Source of the DNA: Axinella damicornis
Lineage: Eukaryota > Porifera > Demospongiae > Axinellida > Axinellidae
NCBI GenBank assembly: GCA_963931865.1
Contig: OZ007507.1
Span: 15,000,450 to 15,064,449 of the forward strand
Length of the DNA stretch: 64,000 nucleotides
Reading direction: 5' to 3'
The position numbers and the translations under genes are program-made. This document shows positions 21,900 through 33,041 of the stretch, in pieces (within the stretch, counting starts at the first letter, position 1; each line of letters starts with the position of its first letter). The notes below the pieces were generated by a model, which saw only the letters and a list, made by a program, of their open reading frames with translations, was not told the DNA's origin and searched no databases.

Positions 21900-24800
21900 C
21901 AGTGGCAGATCTAGGGGGGGATCTAGGGGTGCGAGCGAACCCCCCTTTTGACCCTTGTTAACATAAACTACTTGTATTATTGTAGCTGTGGTTGGTAATA
22001 CCTTGACCGTTCGCGGGCTGAAAGCCTGAAGGCAGACATAGTCTTGAGCTAGCTAGGTTTACGCTGCTACACAATTTTAATTTTACATCAATTATTTTTG
22101 TTCTGTATATACGTATAATTAGAAAATAAAGCAATAACGCAGTGTTCAATCGGCTGTCCACATATTACGTGGTTGTAATCCGTCGACGATGAAAAGAAGG
22201 AAGCTAACAGTCCCACACATCGATACTTACTGGTTACTTAGTCAATCTTCTTTGCATCTGGGGTTACTTAGTCAATCTTCTTTGCGTCTGGGAACATGTC
22301 CAGAATGCGCAGAGATGCTACGAGAGCGCTTCCTGATCGCTAAAAAGAACACGTAAAAAAAAATTTCCGCGCTTCGCGCGGACTGATCGCCACTTCGCAG
22401 CTCTGCGCACGGTCGTGCAGAACATGGTATAAAATAAGTATTTTTGTCTTGCTGTATAATGGCTAAATTTTATGCCAAACTTGTCTTGCTGTATAATGGC
22501 AAAATTTTATGCTGAACTTGTCTTGCTGTATAATGGCAAAATTTTATGCTGAAACGTCGTGCATAAAATCCCCTCGTGTACATTTTGCACAGTATCATAA
22601 AGGCAAAATTTTATGCCAACTGCTTTAATTAAAGGGTCTCACCCTAATTGGGTTAATTAAAGGGACATACTCATTTTGTGAGCCCAGTTTGAATGTGAAG
22701 GTTGGCATAAAATCTTGCCTTGGTGTTTCCACACAAAGGCGAAATTTTATGCTGACTACTTTACACCATGCACGTGTTCTAGCATCACAATCGAATTCAT
22801 GAATATCATTACACTGTTCCGTATGTACTGCAGTAGTTATACATATGAACTATGTGTAACAAGGTGACATTTATAGTATTGTGAACTCTGACTGATATCC
22901 ATGCCATGATTGTATTCATGAGTTGTACTCTGGAATGTATATTATCTCTGCACATGCGCAAAAGAAGAGTTGTTGCCAAAAGAGAACGATAACACGCGTT
23001 GGGTTGCACCCGTCGTTTACATATGAATACCATTTGTGCAGCATGGGAATATGCAGCTGCAGTACTTGGGACTCACGGAACAAACTTGTAATTGTGCACG
23101 TGGGAGGAGCTCGATCACATGAGAAGGGCTGCACAGTAGTTGGGGGGGGGGGGGTGTGTGGGCAAGCTTGAAAGACAGAAGTCCCATTGTATTTACGACC
23201 CCTATGAATACAGAATATCATAGACTCGGTAGAGTCTATATGTAGGGATAAAGTGGACACGCAATACATGCTAATACAAAAACATCTTTCAAAATTAATC
23301 TCAAAAACGCAGGCTTAATTGACACATCTTCCTTTCCTTGAGCTCCTTAATGTAACTGCATTCGACTACACAGTCATGAGGTGGGTGGCAGTGTGGTGTA
23401 TTCATTGTTGTGTAACATTATGTCATGTATTGTAATATTATAATTGTGCATGCTTGCATTCTTTCACGTATCAGTATGAGAAATTAACTGCTGAGTAAAT
23501 GAGTGCGTAGTTCCATGAAGCGTACATCTATGTACAACAGGCAGTGGCTCGTGTTCGTACCAATAAGGAGGATCCTGAGTTTATGCCACTGTATTAATTA
23601 AGGCCATTTTTCTCAGTGTCATGAAGGCATCAAGGGATTCAACCCTGGCAAAAATCTGTTAGGGATTGTATTGGACTGGAGTGACATGGAAAGAAAAGGA
23701 CTAGAACTTGCTGTAGGCATGCAAGGATACGGCTGAGAAACTCATGATTGGGGGTATCTGGTACATTATGCGCGATCGTATCACACGAGTAGCTGAGTGC
23801 CCCTCTACCAGTATGTAGCCGTAAAGGAGGCCGTGATGCATTCTGCATAATAGCTCGTTCAGTGACCTCTGCCAAATACAAGTCTGAGGAGTTAAAAATG
23901 TTCTGTACTCTTAAAGGCAGCCTAAGCTTTGCAGAAATAAAGCACATTGTTCCTCTAACAGAAGAAGCACTCCTGGGTGAGAAGCAGATTGTGGCATCAT
24001 GCATGGAGTCAGACTTCACACTGGGGTGAATGGTGGACACGCCTTCCCTAATTGCAAATGCTTACTCAGGGTTTTTTCTCACCAGTATGCAGAGTGGCAT
24101 TGTATTCCACGAAATACTAATGGTGTGGAGCGAATAAACCAGGACAGTAAGCAAGAAAACCCCACATCTTTGCATGGAACATCTGATAAAGCGAAAGCAT
24201 TGGTGCGAAAAGGCAAGGGCAAGAGTAACAAGATTACCAATACTTTCAAAGTCAACGTGTTGAAGTTAGGTACAATGATGGTCTCAGGCCTGGGAACGAG
24301 GCTAGGTATAAGGGAACATTGATAGAGTTCAACGTTAAGACGGGGAACTGGATGGCTCGATTGGATGCCAACATATTGCACAATCAAGGATGTCCGTCTG
24401 ATTTGACTGAGTTTATCCACTGCTACTCTTTTCATCATTATCCAGTCCAACCACTCGATCTTCCACGATTACGATTACCCTTTTATTATCATGCTCCTAT
24501 TTATTATATGCTGATTGATTATAGTATATTGTTCGCCGTAATCAATTCAATGTGACATGTAATCAAACTGTTAGTATGCCCCTTTAATTAACCCAATCGG
24601 GGACACCCTTTACATCATAGTTTCCCTTCCAACCTGCTTTCAAACAAGGCTCACAAGATGAGTTACATTAGCCCAAATAGGGTGAAACCATTTCATTAAA
24701 GCAGTTGGCATAAAATTTCGCCTTTGTGTGGAAATACCAAGGCAAGATTTTATGCCAACCTTCACATTCAAACTGGGCTCACAAAATGAGTATGTCCCTT

Positions 24801-25125
24801 TAATTAACCCAATTAGGGTGAGACCCTTTAATTAAAGCAGTTGGCATAAAATTTTGCCTTTATGATACTGCGCAAAATGTACACGAGGGAATTTTATGCA
24901 CGACGTTTCAGCATAAAATTTTGCCATTATACAGCAAGACAAGTTCGGCATAAAATTTTGCCATTATACAGCAAGACAAGTTTGGCATAAAATTTTGCCA
25001 TTATACAGCAAGACAAAAATACTTATTTTATGCCATTGTATGTACGACCTCTGCGCACACCTTCGGCGGTGCGCTGTTTATGTGCCAACCGAACCCCCCT
25101 TTCAAAATTTCTAGATCCGCCACTG
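21900..25125 (+). mobile_element. Long-TIR MULE-like DNA transposon, decayed
   Basis: A 3.2-kb element with termini CAGTGGCAGATCTAG / CTAGATCCGCCACTG. Arms of several hundred bases are inverted copies (22430-22790 against 24580-25040). Each arm contains three tandem units of TTGTCTTGCTGTATAATGGC followed by AAAATTTTATGC. The left arm also carries foreign insertions (about 21950-22430), including a segment of the CGCGCTTCGCGCG repeat. Between the arms lie remnants of a transposase related to Mutator-like elements (see 23600-24190). MULEs typically have long TIRs. Target duplication is unclear (TGCAT at both edges). Confidence 0.65.
23600..24190 (+). pseudogene. MULE-like transposase fragment
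   Basis: The plus-strand reading, over three frames, contains LDWSDMERKGLELAVG, then AEKLMIGGIWYIMRDRITRV, then CIIARSVTSAKYKSEELKMF, then NTNGVERINQDSKQENPTSL. The order and spacing of a D-W-S-D motif, a following W/H-containing segment and an NTNGVER block match MULE-type transposases in other early-branching animals as I know them. Frameshifts and stops (for example after AVGMQGYG) show that it is dead. The unrelated 133-codon minus ORF over the same bases is a shadow. Confidence 0.6.
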
Positions 25126-25184
25126 TGCATGGACAGCTTTTCTTAGCATTGCATCTGCGGCATTGACAGGCTTGAGGTTCAGAA

Positions 25185-26343
25185 TCAGCAGACTTTGGTG
25201 GGTCCGACTTGATGGGGCTTTCTTCGGTTGGTCCGATTGGGAGGATGGAACGGAAGACTTTGGTGGGTCCGACTTGGATGGGGCTGTCTTCGGTTGGTCC
25301 GATTGGGAGGATGGAGGGGGAAGTCTTTGGTGGGTTCGACTTGGATGGGGCTGTCTTCGGATTGGGAGGATGGAGGGGAAGTCTTTGGTGGGTTCGGCTT
25401 GGATGGGGCTGTCTTCGGTGGGTCTGATTGGGAGGATGGAGGGGAAGTCTTTGGTGGGTTCGACTTGGATGGGGCTGTCTTCGGTGGGTCCGATTTGGAG
25501 GACAGAGGGGCTTCTTTCAACAGCGAAGTGTTTTGATTGGAAGCTTCCTTCTTGTAGTACAACTTCAAGCGAGTCATGTTGTACACCTGAGCCAGGACTT
25601 TCTTGCCATTATCCACTTGTGAAAGCCGAAATGTCCCCTTGTTCAGTACTTCATGGACCCGATAGGGTCCAAGCCAGTTGGGTTCCATCTTTGACCCTTT
25701 CCGAGAGATGTTCTTCACAAGAACCAAAGTCCCAACCTTATACTTAGCCTTGTCCTTGCAATGCTTTGCATCATACTGTGTCTTCTGTCATTCTTGAGCA
25801 ACCTTGATGTTTTCAAGCACCTTCCTCCGGATTGTAAGCATCTTGCTGATGTGCTCTTCAAGGCCAATCTCCACTTCTCCTCTATCAGCTCCCTCCTTCC
25901 TGGTGCACATCGTCATCCTCGTTCTCATCACCAGAACTCCTCTCTTCTTCGTTCTTGTGTCCTTCCTGGCCCCCATTCTCGCACCCCGTGGACTTTATGC
26001 TGAATTCATCACCAGAACTCCTCTCTTCTTCGTTCTTGTGTCCTTCCTGGCCCCCATTCTCACACCCCGTGGACTTTATGCTGAATTCGACAGGAAGTCG
26101 TGGCTGTCTACCATAGACCAGGAAGAATGGAGACATCTTTGTGGAGTCTTGCCTCGATACTCGGTACGAAAAGAGAATTGCATCCAGGTAGAGATCTCAC
26201 TCATTTTGCTCTTCGTTCACATACTTCAAAAGTTGGCGCTGCAGAGTTTGATTAAAGCGTTCATCCGATCTGTTGCTCTGCGGATGGTAAGTGCTTGTGA
26301 TGTTGCACTGCACACCCATTAGCCGACATAGCTCATCATTCAC
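25185..26343 (-). pseudogene. Integrase pseudogene, exon 4 (core end and C-terminal domain)
   Basis: The acceptor is TCTTTACAG|GTGAATG. The reading holds the end of the integrase core: HPQSNRSDERFN carries the catalytic Glu, then PFFLVYGRQPRLP. A GPY-type chromatin/DNA-binding module follows (WLGPYRVHEV), then a Pro-rich tail. Visible lesions are TGA in place of a Trp codon near 26190, a frameshift with two stops near 25880 and another TGA near 25790. A 27-codon segment is duplicated exactly in tandem (25925-26005 and 26006-26086). These mark an inactive copy of a Gypsy- or Ginger-type integrase gene. Confidence 0.75.
25190..25510 (-). repeat. 66-bp coding minisatellite in the integrase tail
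   Basis: About five units encode SDPPKTAPSKPNPPKTSPPS-type repeats on the minus strand. On the plus strand they read as Trp/Gly-rich shadow ORFs. Unit variation includes a deletion near 25360. Confidence 0.85.
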
Positions 26344-26583
26344 CTGTAAAGACAACCAGTGAAGTCACATGTAATATGGATTATGTAATGCATGTTAACA
26401 GTACCATAGACAATGTCTGGCCTGCGCCAGAAGTGGTCTTCTATTCGTAGTTCTATTTTGCAATAACTTTTAATACCCGTCCATTCATCACATGACAGAA
26501 AGTCAATAATTCCAAATGAAGCACATGTTATTAGGCACATATTTTCTTCTTGTGTACTTTAAGCTTCAATGGTATCCTTGTAC

Positions 26584-26860
26584 CTTGTTAACGAATTCCC
26601 GTCCTTGATCAGTGATCTTCACGCTGCAACACCCATGTCGAGTGAAGCACTGGAACAGGAACTCTGCGACACCTGTTGCTGACTTGTCAGGTAGTGCAGC
26701 TGCTTCTGGCCACTTGGAGAAAAAGCAAGACACAGTGATGATGTATTTGTTGCCCCGAGCTGTCTCTGGAAGAGGACCAATCAGATCAACTCCGATCTTG
26801 TGCCACACCTCGTCCTTTACGGGAATAGGGTGGAGCTCTGCACTGAACTTGTCAAACTTC
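26584..26860 (-). pseudogene. Integrase pseudogene, exon 3 (catalytic core)
   Basis: It starts near CCCAACAG|GAAG and ends at AACAAG|GTACAA. It encodes the RNase-H-like integrase core with the first two catalytic Asp residues: VDLIGPLPETARGNKYI and ITDQGREFVNK. The typical SKWPEA block lies between them. The exact acceptor is uncertain by 1-4 bases, because the joining frame with exon 2 does not fit the most obvious AG. Integrase cuts and joins DNA ends into target DNA. Confidence 0.78.
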
Positions 26861-27352
26861 CTGTTGGGATAGATTCATATAGCCTTAAGGTAACTGGATA
26901 GCAAACCCTAGATAAGAACCACAGCGGCTCCATAAATGGAAGCGCTGTGCTTTGCAGATTCTTGGTGTCAGAACCGTATATGGGCAGTCTTCCAGACTAT
27001 TCCGCCGTGCGCGAATAGTTGCTACTGAGACTACAGTCTCTTGTAGCCAGAGGTACAAGTGAGTTTCAGAGCTAGAGCAGCTACATGTGGAGTCGAACAG
27101 TGAGTGTAATCAACATGTTTATCTCAGCTCCACACTCTCAAATTCACATACTCGTAAGCACATGGAGCACATGGTTAGGTACACATGCAGCGTGCGTGCG
27201 ATCGCGAGGCATGATGCGGTACGTATTCGCGGCGGTCACAGGGTCACCGGCAGTTTAGCAGCGCGGTCACAGGCAGTAACACCAGTCACAACATGTACCC
27301 GACACTAATTACACATAATTATACAATTCTGATAATCGCTCTTATCGGAAGC

Positions 27353-27383
<31 letters not shown>

Positions 27384-28212
27384 ATATTTCTAGAGCAGGA
27401 AAATATATATTCGGGTCGTGGGGACGCCCTTACTGGAGAGGCGTCTTAATCAGAGCGCCTACGGTACATAGGTATAACGTATTTTACAAGGGCGCCTTTG
27501 TTAGAGCGCCTACGGTGGCCGTCTATATTCGGTGGACTGGACTTGGGACTGGACTTGGGACTGGACTCGGGACTGAACTGTGGGACTGGACTCACAGAAA
27601 GTTGCGCTCGTCATTTCTGAAGGCCCTAGGACAGAAAACAGGAAATTGCGGAACGGCACTATATAGCTGCCACCGTAGATATAGCTTACCAAGTACGCGA
27701 GGTGTACCACCACAGCTGTCACCATGTAGACAGCCTGCTGTAGTCCTACCATGCAAAACCAGCTGGACTTCGTTTCGGTGCGAATTCGTCCATGATCTGA
27801 CGACGACTTCGAGGAACACATGGCGGTCATTGCTAGCATACTCTCGTATACCAAGTGGTGCAACCATTTTGCAGCTTCTTGAACTGTTTCTATGCATGCT
27901 GCTGGCACTTCCGTTCCTGCTTTCCGCCTGCCTGTGCTGTAGGCCTATAATTATACATTGTTCTTGTCCCCAGACCATTTCAGTCTGGGAACGACCCGGT
28001 TCAGTGCATCGTTGGCACACGTGCTCTGACAGAAAGCATGGAAAGGGCTGCTGGAACGGCTGATATCGAGTCATGGTCAGCTACCCCAAATGCCATTCAT
28101 GTCATGTAAGTATTTTAGTAGCGTTTGATGCTTCAAAATGATGAGCGTAACTTTCTGTGAGTCCAGTCCTACAGTCCAGTCCCGAGTCCAGTCCACCGAA
28201 TCTTGTTCATAC
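26861..28212. other. Intron of the integrase pseudogene with inserted repeats
   Basis: Holds a 30-bp poly(C) run (27352-27381) and a foldback element (27530-28200) whose arms are GGTGGACTGGAC...ACTCACAGAAAGTT and AACTTTCTGTGAGT...GTCCAGTCCACC. ORFs of 130-256 codons lie in the foldback. I recognise nothing in them. Confidence 0.6.
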
Positions 28213-28383
28213 CTGTTTGCTCTCGTCACACGTCCTGCAAAACTCCTTGACATCTTCGACCATCCCCAGCCAGTAGTACAGCTCTGACACCTTGGCTAGG
28301 GTCTTGTCCCTTCCAAAGTGTCCACCAAGCCCATTCGAGTGGCATCCTTCTAGGACCTGCAACTTTTGGCCATCTGTGATAAC
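28213..28383 (-). pseudogene. Integrase pseudogene, exon 2 (zinc-binding HHCC)
   Basis: A 171-bp exon of 57 codons, with acceptor CTACTCAAG|GTT and donor AAACAG|GTATGA. It encodes the N-terminal zinc-binding region of Gypsy-type integrases: HSNGLGGHFGRDKT, then LYYWLGMVEDV, then CRTC. It is intact over its length. Confidence 0.78.
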
Positions 28384-28488
28384 CTTGAGTAGAAAGTCAT
28401 GAAGCAATGAATGTAAGTATTAGTTGTGATCCCAGTCTACAACCAGTAGTAAGCAGTTATTCATGTCCAGCAGTAAAACCTATCCCAC

Positions 28489-28655
28489 CTGTTGATCGAG
28501 GTTGCTCTTCCGATCCCGATGGTAGGCAGTCCATCCTTTACCAAAAAGCTCTTCGATTTCCTTCGAAAAGAATCCTTCTCATTCTTCTTCAAACCTTCAA
28601 GGAATTTTCCAGTACGCAGGTAGCTCAACAGTGTGTCGTATTGCCTTTGTTCCAT
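28489..28655 (-). pseudogene. Integrase pseudogene, exon 1 (N-terminal region)
   Basis: It begins at an ATG (MEQRQYDTLLSYL) and ends at CAACAG|GTGGGA. The sequence SYLRTGKFLEGLKKNEKDSF, then RRKSKSFLVKDG, is the usual start of GIN1/KRBA2-like domesticated or Ginger-type integrases. A one-base frameshift after VKDG separates it from the expected YHRDRK...DQQ end, which is present in the next frame. Any 5' exon is not visible. Confidence 0.7.
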
Positions 28656-28981
28656 CTCAGTGATGCTTCTGGAATAATGCGTTGGCACGTACGTACGTCT
28701 GAGTGACAAAATTTACTGGACGCTGCAATAACTAGACAAATGCAGAACATTGTGGGGCGAGCCTGAGCGAGTAAAGTTGTCGAATGTGCATGGAGCAGTT
28801 GCATGAGCATGTGTTCCTACATCGAGCAGATGCATGTGCATGACTGTCAGTGCATGTCATCTGAATGTGACGGAGAGCATAGCACGACTTAAGGATACAG
28901 AAGTTATGACACTAAAAGTACACCCATGCACTTCACAGCAACTGCGAATCAGGTTAGCCGAAGCAGTCTGGTAGGTAGGTC

Positions 28982-29026
28982 ATCTCGGAACCAGACCCCC
29001 GCGTGAAGGGTCTGGTTCCGAGACTA
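28982..29026. mobile_element. Family A mini hairpin, 45 bp
   Basis: TCTCGGAACCAGACCC paired with GGGTCTGGTTCCGAGA, flanked by AGGTAGGTC at 28973-28981 and 29027-29035, a perfect 9-bp duplication. The first bases of the left TIR are lost. Confidence 0.85.
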
Positions 29027-29680
29027 AGGTAGGTCCAGGAGAACTCTGTCTTTGTTGTCGCCACCGGAGGGCGACTTTCTCATTCTCTGCTGATGCCAGA
29101 TCTGTCTTGACTGCATGTCACAGTGAGGTAAGCCTGAGCGAGTACATGCAGGTACTGAATGTGCATGGAGCAGTTGCATGTGCATGTCATCAGAATGTGA
29201 GTCTGACGGAGAGTTAAGGACACAGACACAGATCACACCAGAGAAAGTTATGACCGCACTAATCATTGATTTTGTGCACTTGAAGCAGTCTAGCAGGTAG
29301 GTCCAGGAGCGGTCTCTGTTAGCCACTCACTGCCCCGCTATAGTCTCCATCCTTGCAAGGCCTTGTTGAGGTAGACTGTTCGTAGTTCGCGTCTCAGTTA
29401 GACCGGCGCGACATCATGATATCAACGCACGAGCATGCAGGAAGTGAACTCAGGTTGGAAATAACGCATGACGCAAGAACACGCAAAATACGACCAGGAA
29501 GTGATTTACGGCACGACGTACGATACATATATATATAGAAAATTTACAGCAAACTCGTCTATGTGGGGCTCGCTCAGGCTCGCCCCAACTAGGAGAATGC
29601 ATGACATTGTGGGGCGAGCGTGAGCGAGTGCAATGCAGAACCGTGGAGTAGTTGCATGCACATGACTGAGGCGACAGAAA

Positions 29681-30394
29681 TCATAACATGACAATCAGAC
29701 TCAAGGCATGTATACTTGTGCCAACATATAGCTGTCTGGCAACTTTCTCTTCAGAAGTCTCAGCTGCCACTCTCTCCTGACGTGCTGCTCTCAGTCTCTC
29801 CAGTCTGGCATCTCTCTCTTCAGAAGTCTCAACTGCCAATCTCTCCTGTTGAGCTGCTCTCAGTCTCTCCAGTCTGGCGTCTCTCTCTTCAGAAGTCTCA
29901 ACTGCCAATCTCTCCTGTTGAACTGCTCTCAGTCTCTCCAGCCTGGCGTCTCTCTCTTCAGCAGTTTCAACTGCCAATCTCTCGTGTTGAGCTGCTCTCA
30001 GGCTCTCCAGCCTGGTGTCTCTCTCTTCAGCAGTCTCAACTGCCAATCTCTCCTGTTGAGCTGCTCTCAGGCTCTCCAGCCTGGCGTCTCTCTCTTCAGC
30101 AGTCTCAACTGCCAATCTCTCCTGTCGAGCTGCTCTCAGTGTCTCCAGCCTGGCGTCTCTCTCTTCAGCAGTCTCAACTGCCAATCTCTCCTGGCGAACT
30201 GCTCTCATTCTCTCCAGTCTGGACTCCTTCTCATCGCGGCTTTGAGCAGCACGCCTAGCTCTGTCTCTCTCTCGTCGCTGCCTCAGCCGTCGTTCCTTTT
30301 CTTCCGCTGTTTCAGCAGCACGGCGGGCCCTTTCTCGTTCTCTCCTACGTCGAAGTCTGTCTTCTTTGTTCTGCACGCTCGTTGTAGACTCCAT
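29681..30394 (-). CDS. ORF with eight 23-residue STPR-like repeats
   Basis: The reading from ATG at 30394 has about 237 codons. After a basic start (NKEDRLRRRRERERARRAA) come eight tandem 23-residue units of the type ETAEERDARLE..LRAA.QERLA and a partial ninth. Unit length and the E-T-x-E-x-R-x-x-R-L spacing match the STPR (FMBP-1) DNA-binding repeat, a set of short helices that wrap the DNA. STPR repeats also occur near the N-terminus of some Helitron-linked helicase ORFs. The units are nearly identical at the DNA level, so they spread recently. The ORF lies inside repeat R1, with no helicase or other domain next to it, so its host or transposon status is open. It may be the first exon of something longer. 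Confidence 0.5.
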   Translation of the reverse strand: MESTTSVQNKEDRLRRRRERERARRAAETAEEKERRLRQRRERDRARRAAQSRDEKESRLERMRAVRQERLAVETAEERDARLETLRAARQERLAVETAEERDARLESLRAAQQERLAVETAEERDTRLESLRAAQHERLAVETAEERDARLERLRAVQQERLAVETSEERDARLERLRAAQQERLAVETSEERDARLERLRAARQERVAAETSEEKVARQLYVGTSIHALSLIVML

Positions 30395-30403
30395 CACGAT
30401 TGT

Positions 30404-30490
30404 ACTTTGTACACAAGTAGTCAACGTAGCATGCACTTTGTACACAAGTAGTCAACGTAGCACTTTGTACACAAGTAGTCAACGTAGCTT
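30404..30490. repeat. Tandem repeat, 28-32 bp x 3, upstream of the STPR ORF
   Basis: Three units of CACTTTGTACACAAGTAGTC followed by AACGTAGC lie immediately 5' of the minus-strand ATG at 30394. They could act as a promoter repeat; that is inference. Confidence 0.8.
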
Positions 30491-30974
30491 GTACGTTGTA
30501 CGTCTCAACGTGGCCGAGACGCAAAATAAGAGCAGCAGTGATTTACGGCACGACGTACGATACATACATATATATATATATATATGGAAAATTTACAGCA
30601 AACTCGTCTATGTGGGGCTCGCTCAGGCTCGCCCCAACTAGACGAATGCAAAACATTGTGGGGCGAGCCTGAGCGAGTACAGTTGTCGAATGTGCATGGA
30701 GCAGTTGCATGAGCATGTGTTCCTACATGGAGCAGATGCATGTGCATGACTGTCAGTGCATGTTATCTGAATGTGACAGAGAGCATAGCACGACTTAAGG
30801 ACACAGAAGTTATGACACTAAAATACACCCATGCACTTCACAGCAACTGCGAATCAGGTTAGCCGAAGCAGTCTGGTCATGGCCGGCGCACACGGTAGGG
30901 CAGGTAGGGCAATGGCCCTACCACTTTTTCCAGGATCCTTATAGTTATATCACTACTTCACACCCTCTGCCCTA

Positions 30975-31419
30975 CAGGGGCGGATCTAGGGGGGGGCCGG
31001 TGCCCCCCCCCCCCCCCCCCCCCCCCCCTCCCCCCCCTTTTGCTTCTTCACCGCTTTGTTTTCCTCCTTACTAACTTGCTGCCGCTACGTTGCAACTCCT
31101 GGCCTGGCCTCCTCAGCTCGCACTACCGTGCGTTGCCTGAAACCGAACGGCTTGGGAACGAGACCACGATCTAGTATACCCCTCCGTGTACGTACGTATT
31201 ACGTTCGTGAGCGCAAGGAAGAAGCTCATGGCGGCCCTGGGACCTGCAATCCTGGAACTTGCAGTGCAAAGCGCGAAGGTGCCACGAGAGCCCATCCTGA
31301 GAAGTGAAAAATGAAGGCGAAAATTTTTTTCCGCGCTTCGCGCGGACTGATCGGCGCTACGCGCCTCTATGCACTGCCTCCGGCAGCGTTTTAATCTAAT
31401 TATAGCCTGTATCCGCCCC
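30975..31419. mobile_element. hAT-like MITE, CAGGGGCGGATCTAGG ends
   Basis: Ends AGGGGCGGATC / ATCCGCCCCT with flanking GCCCTAC on both sides (7-8 bp duplication). It contains a poly(C) run (31003-31028) and the AATTTTTTTCCGCGCTTCG segment shared with 4590 and 22350. It is inserted in another repeat rich in GGTAGGGCA. Confidence 0.75.
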
Positions 31420-32314
31420 TGCCCTACCACCTCTAAAGGGAGTGCTCCGGCCCTGCTGGTAGGTAGCTAGGTCCAGGAGACCTCTCTGTCTTTGTTATCA
31501 CCACCGGAGGGCGCCGTGACTTTCTCATTCTCTGCTGATGCCAGATCTGTGTCTTGACTGCATGTCATAGTGAGGTAAGTGTTACGGAGCGCAGACCAGT
31601 CAAGTTCCCATCCTCTGCCAATAGCTGAAGCAGCAGTCTAACACACTGTGATGGTTTATAGCTATTAAAGCCTGCATGCATGCTAGCTAGCTAGCTAATG
31701 CACACCATGATGTGCTCTGCACGCAGGACATGAGATCGCTTGAAGCACTCTCCCCGTCTTCATGAAATGCTTTATATAGCCCCTCACCGCGCGCTCCATC
31801 CTTGTTGAGGTAGACCGTTCATGGTTCGTGTGTATGTCGTTGACGTTGCAATGGTGACTTGAGTTCGTTTGTGGTTTGAATTAACGCATGACGCAATGAC
31901 ACGCAAAATACGAGCAGGAAGTGATTTACGGCACGACGCGTACGTACGATATATATATATATAGAAATAAAGAAACTTCACAGCAAACTCGTCTATGTGG
32001 GGCTTGCTCAGGCTCGCCCCAATGAGGGGCTCGCTCAGGCTCGCCCCAATTATTTCCCAGGAAATACGGGCGCTCCGTTATATTGGAGCGACCGTATATC
32101 CTAGGAAATTCTGTCGCCGCGACGATTTTTCCTGGCGGCGAAATTTCCTGTGACACCGTGTCAGCGTCCGACCGTATCTGCCTTTTCCACTTGCCCCTCT
32201 AAGGTCACGAAGAGCTTTAGCTAAAATATTGTACCTAAATGCACGTAGTAAAATACCTAAATTAAATGAACTTAATTAGTGCACTTTGCGAGGCCATTTC
32301 ATATGATGTTGTTT

Positions 32315-32367
32315 GTATTGTAGAAACATGGTTATACACTCAGTGTATAACCATGTTTCTACAATAC
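32315..32367. repeat. Perfect 53-bp palindrome
   Basis: GTATTGTAGAAACATGGTTA and its complement around a central ACTCAGTG. On its left lies an inverted copy of the AGTGCACTTTG..GAGGCCATTTC segment that starts repeat Y at 40227. Confidence 0.85.
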
Positions 32368-32713
32368 TAGACGAATGCAGAACATTGTGGGGCGAGCCTG
32401 AGCGAGTACAGTTGTCGAATGTGCATGGAGCACTTGCATGCGCATATGCATGTGCACACGTGATGTGCATGACTGTCAGTGCATGTCATCAGAATGTGAC
32501 GGAGAACTTAAGGACACAGATCACACCAGAAGTTATGACACTAAAAATACACCCGTGCACTTCACAGCAACTGCGAATCAGGTTAGCTGAAGCAGTCTGG
32601 TAGCTAGGTAGGTCCAGGAGAGCTCTCTGTCTTTGTTGTCGCCACCGGAGGGCGACTTTCTTATTCTCTGCTGATGCCAGATCTGTCACGACTGGTCACA
32701 GTCAGCCAGTGGG

Positions 32714-33041
32714 TAGTCCAGACCCTACCCGCGAGTAAGGGTCTGGGCAAATGACTTGTACTTCCGCGTAGCTGTACTTGTACTTCCACTGCATTCCGGC
32801 GAAAGTGTTGATTAGGGAAAACCGCACGTTAACTAGTACGTACGTGTGATTGATGAATAGCGTTATACGCGCGCGCGCACCCGTACATAATGTTATTCAT
32901 CAGTCGCGAGTCCCGCATCTGCGGCTTCTCACCTACTCACAGCAACTAATAATGCACACTGAATGAAATTCCTTGGCTATGCGGAAGCGCGGTTCATTTG
33001 CCCAGACCCTTACTCGCAGGTAGGGTCTGGGAACCAGACTA
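32714..33041. mobile_element. Family A MITE, 328 bp
   Basis: Ends TAGTCCAGACCCTACC / GGTAGGGTCTGGGAACC then AGACTA. A perfect 9-bp duplication GCCAGTGGG lies at 32705-32713 and 33042-33050. It is inserted in repeat R1. Confidence 0.9.

Noticed and set aside
25163..25747. Trp/Gly-rich plus-strand ORF of 194 codons
   Set aside because: It is the complement of the Pro/Lys/Ser-rich minisatellite in the integrase pseudogene tail.
27293..28063. 256-codon plus-strand ORF
   Set aside because: It starts in a poly(C) tract (polyproline) and then covers the foldback element in the integrase intron. Another ORF runs on the opposite strand and no domain is visible.
29716..30451. Plus-strand ORFs of 180 and 200 codons with Leu/Ser/Gln repeats
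   Set aside because: They are the opposite-strand shadow of the STPR-like repeat frame, which has the charged, regular 23-residue pattern.
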